A DNA stretch of 64,000 nt from Azolla caroliniana. Its lineage: Eukaryota; Polypodiophyta. The translations under genes were made by a program, and so were the position numbers. The notes beneath the pieces are model-generated. The model worked only from the letters and a program-made list of their open reading frames with translations, was not told where the DNA came from and ran no database searches. The DNA is taken from contig JBHGNT010000005.1 of assembly GCA_043228905.1 (NCBI GenBank), positions 22,816,001-22,880,000 on the forward strand. Direction: 5' to 3'. This document shows, piece by piece, positions 37,520 through 48,136 of the stretch. Numbering within the stretch: position 1 is the first letter of the stretch; every line of letters starts with the position of its first letter.

Positions 37520-40199
37520 ATGGCTTCCCCCCCAAAGCTCCAAGACGCGGTTCTGGAATGGAAAGGAAGCATCTTCTCTGCGATCCTCTCCTGGCCCGCG
37601 CCGTTCCATTGCGACGGACCTCCTCTCTCCAATTTCCTCCATAGCCTCAAACACTGCATCAAGATTCGTCCTCAAGCTGTCGAGGAGGAGGAGGAGGAGG
37701 AGGAGGAGGTGGACTACGAAGAAGAAGTTGGCCATATCCGATCATTTCCTCTTCTTCCTCTTCATGGAACTTTCTTCGGACTTCGTAAGAATAACAGAAA
37801 GAGTTTCTTTCGCAGGCCCAATCGGTGGTTTGTTGAAACCCTAAAAGGTTCAGATTTTAGTTCAGATGATGGATCGTTGCTTGAACCTGAATACATCAGT
37901 AGATATGGATGTGAAAAAGACGTGGAATCTCTACAAAGAGGTATTATGAGTAGATACGGAGGTAAAGGAGTCATGGAAGCTGTACAAAATGGTATTATTA
38001 GTAGACTTGGAGTTATGGAAGACATTGAATCTCTACAAAAAAATACTATCAGTGAAAGAAATAGAGGCTTACAAGCTGTGCAAAGAGATATTATCAATAG
38101 GTATGGAGGTAAAGAAGACATTGAATATTTGCAAAAGCTCGGTGATCTACATCGTGTCAAGGATCGTGTCGATATTCGGGACTCAAATGATCTATCCATG
38201 GTAAAATGTTTCCTTTTGTGTTCTTCATCCATGTTTTCCGTAATTTCATGCATACTTTTTCTTATAGAATTCTGAAGTGAGAGTTAAGTTTTTTCTGTTT
38301 CTTTTTCATTTTACAACCATATATTTTATATAGATAAGTAGTAATGGACGTAAAGGCAATATAGATACTCTACAAAAGCTTGATAATCTCCATAGCAACA
38401 AAAATCATACTGATCTTCAAGCCTCCATAGCCAATCAATCGGTGGTAAGATTATCTTTTTCTCTTTATGTTTATCTTTATTTAGAGTTCTGAAAGAGAAT
38501 TTGTTGATGGTTTAAGAATTTATTTTCGTTTTTCTATGTCCATGTGTTCTTTTATAGAGTTCTGAATGAGACTTTGATCATGCATAAATATGTAGGGTTT
38601 GTCATCATCCGAACCCGTGTCAAAGGAACAGATAGGTCACGCTACTTGGATTTTCCTTCATACACTTGCAGCTCAGGTACTAGAGATTATTATCTTTATT
38701 GTCAATACTGATGCATAGGCAATCCACACACCAAACATATAGATATATTTGTTATGTTGTCAGCATAGCAATGACTTGCAATAGAACAAGTGCGGAGAAT
38801 ACTAGTTAATCTTAGTGGGAACATCATCCATTTTGAATCCAATGGCTTGTCCATTGACATCTTAGAGCCATGACACACCAGGATTTAATTACACTTTGTC
38901 AGAAAAAGTACAAGTGCTTTTAAGTTCCAATGTCACATACCTTAGATTTAGGGAAATGAGAGGATACAGAAATATGAAACTGTAATTTTTATCTAAAAAA
39001 AGGGCAAAATTTTCAAGTTCTTAAGGATGTAGTAGCTACAGAGAAAAAAATGCCACGAAATTCATTTAAAGAGATAAGCAATGTGGAAAATGTTTCAATA
39101 GAATTAGCAAATTTAAGATAAAGCTATGTAATATTACTGAGAGATGGCTCTTAACATGCATTTGTCTGGGTTGGATGTGCCAACGGTTAGGTAATACTTA
39201 TTACTAAGCTGGCATATTGTTTTGCTGTTATATAACTGAGGATGAAAACTATATTTGAGGTATGTCACCCCTGGTGACTTTAGGACAGTGGCTTTTTTTA
39301 AGGGCGATAATTCTGCTAGATCTATTGATGTTTAATGAATTTGATGCCTTCACAAATTGGATGTGCGTTGAATACATAGTCAGGCACTCTGGCCCAGAGA
39401 CATCCATATTTCGTCAGCCGTCGTATCACACATACTCTTTCTTCATACGAAATTTCACTGTATTCTGTATGACTGCTGACAATAGTTGGTAGGTTATAGG
39501 AGATTATCTCCTTTGCTTTCTTTTGCTGGGTGCCCTCATAAAGTCATTATATGCAATATTTTTGGGGTTTTCTTGTTAACTTAAGTTATTTTACATGCCA
39601 TTAAGCAATACTAGTCACAAAAATGTAAAAGAGTGCGGAGTTCTTATTCTGTTTACTTCCAGTTTCCAGATAAGCCAACAAGGCAGCAACGAAGGGATGC
39701 AAAAGAGTTGGTAAGCTTATTAAATGCATTATTATTATTGTTTTCTGTTTGTTAAAATACTAAGAAATGTTCATATATTCAGACATGAATCTGTAGATGG
39801 CAATAATTTCACGGCTTTATCCATGCAAAGAATGTGCAGATCATTTCAAGGAAATCCTGAAGTGAGTGCTATGTCTACATAGTTTTGTGGTACACATATT
39901 ATTGGCAAATTTCTAACATTCCATGCTTATTATATAGAGCCAATCCTGTAGAAGCCGGTTCTGGCGTGGAGCTTGCACAATGGATGTGCAAGGTGCACAA
40001 CATAGTCAATAGAAGGTTTGTTAATCCTCTTATGTGTAAGGGCTCAGATATACTTTCCTATGGCATTCGTGTAATGTTACTGTTTTGACTCGCTTTCAGC
40101 TTGCAAAAACCAACTTTTCCATGCCATCGTGTTGATGCAAGATGGGGCGCATTGCATTGCAATAATGATGCATGTAACTTGCAAGGAAGGATGCGATAA
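37520..40199 (+). CDS. ERV1: FAD-linked sulfhydryl oxidase ERV1/ALR with long repeat-bearing N-terminus
   Basis: Seven exons: 37520-38200, 38334-38444, 38596-38676, 39663-39710, 39797-39861, 39938-40015, 40100-40199, joining in frame to 387 residues. ERV1 reoxidises the import receptor Mia40 in the mitochondrial intermembrane space and passes electrons to cytochrome c or oxygen. The ERV/ALR core (about 268-387) has HATWIFLHTLAAQFPDKPTRQQ, the redox CKEC (317-320), HFKEIL, the W..C(346)KVHNIVNR...C(363) CX16C pair and DARWG. The plant-type C-terminal shuttle pair CX4C is at 375-380. The core matches Arabidopsis ERV1, which is only about 191 residues. The first ~260 residues are unlike it. They contain an acidic Glu run (microsatellite-encoded) and, from residue 127, five 17-residue repeats plus a sixth in exon 2. 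The start is the first ATG after the hexanucleotide repeat; an internal start is possible. Confidence 0.9.
37898..38444 (+). repeat. Six-copy 51-base repeat encoding a 17-residue module in ERV1 exons 1-2
   Basis: Units begin SRYGCEKD, SRYGGKGV, SRLGVMED, SERNRG (two residues shorter), NRYGGKED and, in exon 2, SSNGRKGN. Each ends in a (E/D)xLQ or (E)AVQ core followed by about five residues. The consensus is roughly (S/N)RYGxKxxIExLQxxII. The last exon 1 unit plus its tail (LQKLGDLHRVKDR) aligns with the whole of exon 2 (LQKLDNLHSNKNH), so the sixth copy arose with an exon duplication. Confidence 0.8.
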
Positions 40200-42202
40200 A
40201 AACGAGGTAGTGATTATGAATTCAGCAATGAAGACATTGCAGTTGCCAATTGAAAGACAACTTCGGACATCAGTGATGATTGTCATAAGTCATGTAAATG
40301 GAGAAAAGAATGAACCACACCTGATAGAAACATATTTCTATTGCATGCAAAATTGCTAAATCCATCTATTCCATTGCATTTTCATGTTTGGTTGCAAATT
40401 AAAGCACATTAAGGATATGCATCATCCTTGACGGCCTCATTGCTTTCTCATGCCACCAAATTCCAAAATCATTATTTCATTAATAGTCTTGATTAATTTA
40501 GATAAGTGGAGTTTGAGAAAAAGTAATTGGAATTGATTGTGCCTTGATCTCAGCGAAATAAGAAATCTATTGAATAAGACTATCATAGTTCATTAGAGAG
40601 ACAAAAGCTTAAGATAAATGACATTGTGTGGGGTTTTTGATGTGGTCATTCATTGTAGATTTAGCATAAAATTAATCATTTTGTTTACTAAGTTTTGATT
40701 CCTTATGGTATTCTACTTTGGTGGTGAGAGTAATTGACCATGCACACTTTGCCCCAAACAAATTCGGTAGTCTCAGGATCGCACTTTGATACAACGCTCT
40801 ACCTTCCATCACATTTGATTATGCATTCCATAGATCTTTGAGCAAACCCAATATCTTTGGCAAACTTCTCCCACAGCCACACAGTGGACTCTTAATTGCA
40901 AGTTGTTGAGAGTTTCTACTCTTTTTCATGTGTTATGTGAAAATGTAATATTTTGTCTCATAGGTCATATTTGATCTCTTGAGAGGATAATAAAATATAT
41001 TATTTTTATTTGCCTATTTATCTATATCTACACATCCTCACCTATACTCACTTGATAAATACTCATGCAAAAAACACATAGGTTGTTAGTGATACTTAAG
41101 GGTCAAAATATGCATATGCTTAGAGATGTGTATGAATTTATGTTAGTCCATTGAGTTTGCATGCTTACTAGTGATTGCATGTTTTGTAATGTGATGGTAG
41201 AAAATACGGATGAATATTTATGCACTATAATAAAACATTAATGATAGTTGATATCAATGTAAACAAAGGTTTGATCAATGTAGACGATATTAGCATTTTC
41301 AAATGAGATATACAATTTGATGTACTTAATGTTGGAGACTATTGAATATGGTGTAGAAGCCTAGTCAACCCTTGGGCCACACAATCCGCAAGCAACATAC
41401 CAAATTTATGGAATCCAAGAATCATTGTATACCCTTATGCCTCCTTACACACCCTTCCAGTGCTTCCTTATGGAACAAAAAATTGGGTCATGTAAAAGTT
41501 CATAACAAGTCATTTTGCATTTTACTTCTAAATCTATGAGTGAAATCCTTTTGTCTCCAAATAGCATGGACAATTAATTGTTATGAAACTTTATGAAAGA
41601 GCAAAAACAACAACACTACATCTTTCAATAAGCCTTGAATGGAAAGAGATTTTCTTCTAACAAGTCTAATGAAATATTTCTCATTATATTATTTAAACTA
41701 ATGATCCACATTTTCCTTCTCAAGCTCTGTTATCATTTTCATGTTTTCTGACTAGGATGATATATTCTCCATGTTTGCTACAATCTATATGATCATTACA
41801 TTGATTGTAATAGCATCTGGGCACTGCTCTATATGCCACCAATATATTATAAAGCATCATTTTCTTGAGAAACTAACTTTCACGTTATGGAAAATGAACC
41901 TACCTTAATAGATAAATCATATGTCTAGAAAAAGTTACAATCAATACAAAAAAAATACAGCGATTCACATTCCATTTGTTTCAAAAAAATGGATAAGATA
42001 TTCATGCTTATCCATAAGCAAAATGAGTGCAATTGAAGTCACGCATGTATGCATATTCATTTGTATATAACTGTTTTAAATCTCATAGAGCTCACATGGT
42101 CTGAGAGTGGAGCCATTTTATTAGATAGATCTCACTTCACCCTAAATAGCACTCATGTAACTGTTCTTCTGTATTTTATTTGACTACCCATGATCTTGGT
42201 GT
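40200..42202. other. Intergenic region between convergent ERV1 and HISN8
   Basis: No gene is seen. The two flanking genes converge here, so both 3' UTRs and terminators must lie inside. The sequence is AT-rich with no obvious tandem repeat or transposon ends. Confidence 0.6.
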
Positions 42203-45200
42203 CTACGCATGATCTTGCAGTCTCAAGGTCACAGCCCGCTTATGTGCATCGAGCCCTTCAACTTCAGCCATTTTTGCTACAGAGGGACCAAGGGCTTGTA
42301 GCCCCTCCAAAGTCAAAGATTGCACAGTCATATGCTTCATAAACGAGTCAAGTGAAACACCCCCATACATGCGAGCATAGCCATATGTTGGTAGAACATG
42401 ATTAGTGCCACTAGCATAATCACCAACGCTTTCAGGTGTCCATTTTCCTAAGAAAACTGAGCCTGAATTCCAAACACCATTCATTAATAACCAAATTTCA
42501 CAGTTGTTGCCATTAAAATATACAATTAATAGATTAACTAACAATTTAGCCATTGTTCCCTATAGATAATGCCAATCATCCATTAGATTAGCTAATCAAA
42601 GTTAGCTTTTGTTACTCAATAAACTATCCCTTAGTATACTAACCAAACAAATTTAGTCATTTCCAACACATAAATAGGTTGATCACAGCCAAATCTTACC
42701 AGCATTTTCAATGTGACCCAGCCAATCCTCTGCATCATCGACATTGATAATCAAATGCTCTGGGGCATATGCGTTGGAAAAGGCACAAGCCTAAATCCAA
42801 AACCAGCTTGATTAATTACTTGTAGGCATCAACAATAAGTTTATATCAAGTACAGATAATTTTGTACCTCTTCCATGTTAGGGACGAGAAGAGTATAGCT
42901 ATGAGCTAGGGCTTTCATGGCTATATCACGCCGTGGCAGCTCATCACACTGTCTCTTTAGCTCATGTTCAATCGATTTTAAGTCGATTTCTCCAACCCCA
43001 ACAAGTACTACTTGACTGTCAGGCCCATGCTCAGCCTAAAGAAACAGTAGTATAATATCATCCAAACTCATGGAAAAAATTCACACTGTCAAGCTCTTCC
43101 AGGGTTCTATACCTGTGAAAGTAGATCAGCTGCCACATGGCGTGCGCTCGAAGATTTATTAGCTATAACTAGAACTTCTGAAGGACCAGCAGGCATATCT
43201 ATTGAAATCATGGCCTCACTATTCTGTTCAAAAAAGCCAAACCAATTCAGCGGAGGAAATGGGCTGCAAATGGTTGAAGACAGCACTGGAAAAAGAGGAG
43301 TTTCAAGCCACACTTCTGTCAGATGTGAAACAAGAAAGAATGATAATAAGAGAAGGAATATACACTGACTAATGAAATACTTCTATGTATAGATGTCATT
43401 CATATTGTGTTCTTTGAAACGTGAGTCTGCACCTCCTATGCAGGTTTGAAATGAGACTCAATTTCTTGGATGAGGTGTCCATACATGATTTTTATATGGG
43501 TTTGAATTGCACATATTTCTTAGGAATATACACTGAGTAAAGCAATACTTCTATGTATAAATGTCATTCGTATTGTGTTCTTTGAAACATGAATCTACAC
43601 CTTCTATGCAGGATGGAAATGGACCCAATTTCTTTGATGAGGTGTCCATACATGATCTTTATATGGGTTTGAATTGCCCATATTTATTATTGTGCTCTTT
43701 CAAACATGCATCTGCTCTCTTATGTAGGATGTAAATGAAACTCAACCTCTTTGATGAGGTGTCCATACATGATCCTATATGGGTTTGCGTTGCTCATATT
43801 TCTTAATGCATGATTAAACACCCACATCCTACACCCAAAATAATTATTTAAGCATTGCAATTAATTACTCCTTTCAGTATTCTAAAGATTTTTAACATAT
43901 CCTAGAGTATTGATGTCAAGATTTTAGTTAACTACATGTCCAACAATAGTTGAACCTGGTCCATCCACAATGTAAAATGGAATTCATATGAACACATAAA
44001 GACTTTTAATTACTTATTTCAGTATTCTAAAGATTTTTAACATATCCTAGAATATTGATGTCAAGATTTTAGTTAACTACACGTCCAACAATAGTTGAAC
44101 CTGGTTCACCCACAATGTAAAACAGAATTCATATAAACACATAAATGTAGCATTAGCTACTTCATCATACAACATTAGCTACTTCATCACTAATGTTGAC
44201 ATCAGTAGCGCCCCCACTTTTAATTTCCTCTTTGATTCATGAAACATCGAGATGCTCTTCTCAACTGGACTTATCTTGTCTCGAAGAGATGATCACAATT
44301 GCTATGAATGGAAAATTCACCCCACAATCTAGTTTCAACTTACTGATAAACAGACGCAACTAATAAGAATTGAAAAGACAGGTGGCATCCACACATAATA
44401 CATTAGTGCGTGTGAGTGTCAGGCTAGGGAACAACTACCTGGTTTCATGTTGCCGCATGGGAATGTAATAGAGAGGCTTAGGTTTTCTATATTTAAACTC
44501 ATCGAAGCAGGCTTAGACATTAGAAAACACTGACAATACCCTATAATATTACCAAGAAATATGGTTCTTCATATGAACTGGTCAATACTAATTACACATT
44601 GAATTATGCAGACCTGTAATAGCATCTTTGCAGCTGTCACATACTGATTTCCTGGCCCAAAAATCTTGTCAACCTATCAATAAGCCAATAACATAAATCA
44701 AAGTAATATTATCAGTTAGTCGGTATGCCAATGTAAACAGATACCATCCAAACTACATAAATGACATGAAACCTTAGGGCAGCTTGCAGTTCCCCATGCC
44801 ATTGCAGCAACAGCCTGGATAGTTAATCAGAAGAATAAAGATTTAAACTAAATGACAATCATGGAAGTTAATGCTGCTCTCATATAGACTAAAACTTGCC
44901 TGTGCACCTCCTGCTTTCAAAATAAATGTGACACCTGCTTTCTTTGCACAATATAAAACTTCCTGAAAATGATTTGATTTTACAACCTTGTGCCTGAAAG
45001 TGTAAAGAGTCAAGCAAAATAGTGTACAAATCACACAAAATGTCACTCAAAACTTACAGGACAGATAGACCCATCTTTTCTTGGAGGTGTTGCAACGACG
45101 ACTGTTTTACAACCAGCAATCTGGGCAGGCTACATAAGTATAGAGAGTTCAAGGCATCTCTCAACTATTCTTAAACATCCTCGTTATCAATTAAGAAGTG

Positions 45201-46704
45201 GCAGATCAAGACAAGGTTGGCGTAAATATCCTTCTTATCTCAATCGATAATTAGCACTTACTACTGCAAGCATCAAGGCAGTTGATGGTAAAATTGCTGT
45301 TCCACCAGGTACATATAGACCTACAGCATTGATTGCTCGTGCAACTCTTCTACATTTCACTCCCTACTTAAAAGAAAATGGAGACATTAATTTGTAGACA
45401 TCTAATGAATGATGTATGAATCAGCTTCACTTCGAGTAATATCAAACTAGATAAAGAAAAAAGAGACATACTGGCATGTTTTCAACTTCAAGTTCATATT
45501 TCTTTTGCGCCGCATGGAATGCATATATGTTTCCATAAGCAATATCGAATGCTGCTTTCACATCTGAATTGAGCTTTTCAGATGTATTTGATCAAGAAAT
45601 TTGTTAGAAAAAGAAACTAACATTGCGTAAAATCAAGCTCAAACGATGACTGCATCTGGTTGAGTCTTTTGAGGACACAATCAAAAAACTTGCTAGAAAT
45701 TGAATGGAAATCTTATTAGCATGTTTGAAACAATAATACACCTTCATTAAGTTTTTCAAAGGCACAATCAAGAATTTTGGGAATAAGCAGTGATACCTCT
45801 GGGTCTGGTAGATCGTCCACTCTTTCAAGCACGGTCTCTAGATTAACTCCATCGAATTTTGTGGTATAGCTGTCAGGAATACCTGGTAAAGTTAATTCCT
45901 TTGCTTTGTGCTGCTAGATCAAACATTATACATCATGCACACCACCTCTACCTCTACTGTCATCAGAACAATCAGGATGAACAAGAATATCTACACACTC
46001 TATTCAGTGATTTCATTAATAAACATCATAGACATCCCCTTGGCATTTGCAGATGCAATGTACATATATTATGGACACAATAAGGATGATACTTACTCTA
46101 TCACTGCTGAATCACCACGACTGCGAACATCCTCCAGAATAGGTCCTACCTGAACAAGAAGTCACAGAAATACGAAAAATATAGAGGCAAAACAAGTAAT
46201 TGCATGAAACAAATGAGGAAAAAATAGCAAAAATTAACTGTTTTGAATATTGAAGAGAAATCAATTCGAGGGCGATCACGCAGGCTTTTCAGTTGGCTAT
46301 CAGATAGATCAGATAGTTTATAGGTCTTCAAAACATCAACCGAGCAGACTGCATTGACTATAGTAATAGAAATATTTCAGAGGAAAGAATGGAGAAAGTA
46401 ACATAAAAATGAGGTGCATAGAATTAAACAAGAACGCACACAGGTAGAGGGTGCAATAAAAACAAGAAATTAAAGGGTGGAATTACATGCACTATATTAT
46501 TTAGCAATGCATTAAGCAAGAAAGAGATATAGAGGAAGACGAAGAAGAGAATTTTGATTTACCTGCGAGAGACATGCTTGGAGAGTGGACAGAGACGAAA
46601 GAATGGAGAGAGACGAAATGGGTTTTGCTCGAATTAAGTTCTTGGCGCCGCAAAACCTCGCGAAACGAAACTCTGCCTCCTCCACTGAAGAGAAGAGTAT
46701 CCAT
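42203..46704 (-). CDS. HISN8: Histidinol dehydrogenase, chloroplastic
   Basis: Fourteen exons on the minus strand: 46563-46704, 46239-46348, 46097-46149, 45797-45869, 45472-45573, 45262-45363, 45058-45129, 44900-44962, 44773-44814, 44614-44673, 43113-43223, 42868-43035, 42700-42790, 42203-42462. They join in frame to 482 residues; Arabidopsis HISN8 has 466. The enzyme performs the last two steps of histidine synthesis in plastids, oxidising L-histidinol to histidine with two NAD+ and Zn2+. Family blocks are [110 protein letters not shown] and [13 protein letters not shown]. The metal and substrate residues of these blocks are present. The N-terminus (about 50 residues, Ser- and Arg-rich) fits a transit peptide. 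The first ATG is at 46704; the frame further upstream offers only TTG. Intron 8 is a GC-AG intron. Confidence 0.95.
43361..43806. repeat. Three-copy ~160-base tandem repeat in HISN8 intron 10
   Basis: Units share ACTTCTATGTATA(G/A)ATGTCATTC, TGTGTTCTTTGAAAC, CTATGCAGG, TTTGATGAGGTGTCCATACA and ATATGGGTTTG. Copies start near 43365 and 43545, with a shortened third from about 43690. Intron 10 (43224-44612) is the longest of the gene largely because of this and the next duplication. Confidence 0.75.
43863..44148. repeat. 145-base tandem duplication in HISN8 intron 10
   Basis: Two copies with period 145 share TTTCAGTATTCTAAAGATTT, AACATATCCTAGA, GATGTCAAGATTTTAGTTAA, CGTCCAACA or TGTCCAACA, and TTCATAT..AACACATAAA. 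Only scattered single-base differences are visible, so this duplication is younger than the neighbouring 160-base repeats. Confidence 0.8.
44815..44899 (-). other. GC-AG intron in HISN8
   Basis: The reading frame demands the junction GGTGCACAG|GCAAGT at 44900/44899, with the acceptor CCAG before GCTGTTGC at 44814. No GT donor nearby preserves the conserved [14 protein letters not shown] sequence. The rest of the donor (CAG|GCAAGT) matches the strong consensus expected of plant GC donors. Length is 85 bases. Confidence 0.85.
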
Positions 46705-47565
46705 TCCTCTGTTTCTCAAATTTCTCTCTGCTTTTTATCTCTCCAAACCTCCGTTTTAGGACAGAGGGGAAGAGTACATAAAAATAAATAAAAATAGAAC
46801 TAAAACAAAAAACTAGAGGCTCTTCTTCCTTATCGGAAAATCTAAACAAACATTAAGACTTTTTCCGGCACCAGAAAGAAGTTTTGGTAGGAACCCCCTA
46901 CAAAAAGAACCAAAACACATATCGCGATTCTCCTGGTTTTGCATGTGCTGGAAGGAATCTCCGCCTCTTCTTGTCGGTGGAAGGATGGAGTGTGCCGGAA
47001 AGTTCCTCCTCCTCTCCATATGAAATTATGTTTTAGGTTAGATTTATGTGATTTTAGGGTTAGGGTTAGGGTTTCTATGATTTTCTTGTGTGATGATGAT
47101 AATGATGATGATGATGATGATGATGATACATGTATATGGTTTGAATGCCTATGCATGGTTTGTGTCTATTTCGAGCCAAATATTAAATAGGCATGGTGAG
47201 GGCATCAATGCCATGGACGGTGCAAGGAGCGCTTCGATAATGCCGTGAAATCTGCACCCTTTAAATCATTATCCTAGAATAATTTGTGCCCATTTCTAAC
47301 CCGCCTTTGTCCTTGCATCTGCCATTTCTAACCTAGGTCTATTCTTGCCTCTGTCACTTCTCACTTGGCCCAATGTTTCTAACCTGACTGACTATTTTTT
47401 CCAACCTGCCCCCCTGCCTGGTTCAATTTTCCAATTGGTCTACCTATGTCTAACCTGACCGAAGTTTGTAACCCCATTACTTGCATGTAACCTGGCCAAT
47501 TTTTTTAAAAGACTAGAAAATTCAAAGATCACAAAAGTTTAGCCATCAAAAATTTCAAATATCAC
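46705..47565. other. HISN8 promoter region and gene-free flank
   Basis: No gene is supported. On the minus strand this is the HISN8 5' UTR and promoter. It holds a telomere-like box (47052-47074) and a (GAT)n microsatellite at 47093-47126. Beyond about 47230 are repeated phrases of the TTTCTAACCTG type before the copia LTR begins. Confidence 0.55.
47052..47074 (-). promoter_or_regulatory. Interstitial telo-box about 350 bases upstream of HISN8 ATG
   Basis: The plus strand reads TTTTAGGGTTAGGGTTAGGG then TTTC, so the gene strand carries AAACCCTAA and two more CCCTAA units. Telo-boxes occur in promoters of many plant housekeeping genes. Note the unit is TTAGGG rather than the usual plant telomere TTTAGGG, except at its ends. 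Confidence 0.45.
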
Positions 47566-47951
47566 TATTGAGAATCAAACTCAACTTACTTTAGGGCGTG
47601 AACACACCTTAAGAATAGGCAAGTGTGTGCACACACCACCACTCTATAATAGTAACTAATGTGTCATAGAATGCAACTCCTATGACACAATTATTGAGGT
47701 AGTTAAGGTTTTCCCCTTCCCGAGATCCTAGAAAGAGAGAGAGGGCATTATAGTGAGAAAATATACGGAGAAGGTGACTTTACATATAAAGGACCCTTCT
47801 CTCTCTTTTGTAACGGTTGGTTGTCATTCTTTCTTGTGAAAATACAATTTTCTATTTTCTGTCTATCTTGTGTCTATTCTCTCTTCTCTCATACACACAC
47901 ATACCACTAATCTATTTCCGCAATACATAATCACATACTTGATTATTTACA
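47566..47951 (+). repeat. 5' LTR of the left copia element
   Basis: 386 bases from TATTGAGAATCAAACTC to ...TTATTTACA. It contains a TATATAAAG-type TATA (about 47785) and a pyrimidine-rich CTCTTCTCTC stretch near its end. It is followed at once by the PBS TGGTATCAGA (47952). Its first ~105 bases match the truncated 3' LTR at 60314-60421. Confidence 0.8.
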
Positions 47952-48136
47952 TGGTATCAGAGAGATTTGGTAGTGTGATCTAGCCCATCTGCAAGTGTTG
48001 TCTCCTACACCATCATTCAAGTGGAACCAGTTGATCGCTATCGTAGTACCACTACATAGTTCGTATTTAAGAGAGAAGAAGAAGAAGAAGAAGAAGAAGA
48101 AGAAGAAGAAGAAGAAGGAACCCCATTTAGACCATC

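Noticed and set aside
37289-37735. Long minus-strand frame with alternating Met-Ala residues opposite ERV1 exon 1
   Set aside because: It is produced by the hexanucleotide repeat and the GAG run; no family resemblance, and the plus strand carries ERV1.
37434-37844. Plus-strand frame with alternating Ala-Ile residues overlapping the ERV1 start
   Set aside because: Same hexanucleotide artefact in another register; ERV1 reads in the frame starting at 37520.
46705-46719. Longer start for HISN8 at 46719
   Set aside because: The codon is TTG; ATG 46704 is the first.
46939-47190. Plus-strand frame with an Asp run upstream of HISN8
   Set aside because: The Asp run is a (GAT)n microsatellite and the rest matches no family; it overlaps the HISN8 promoter.
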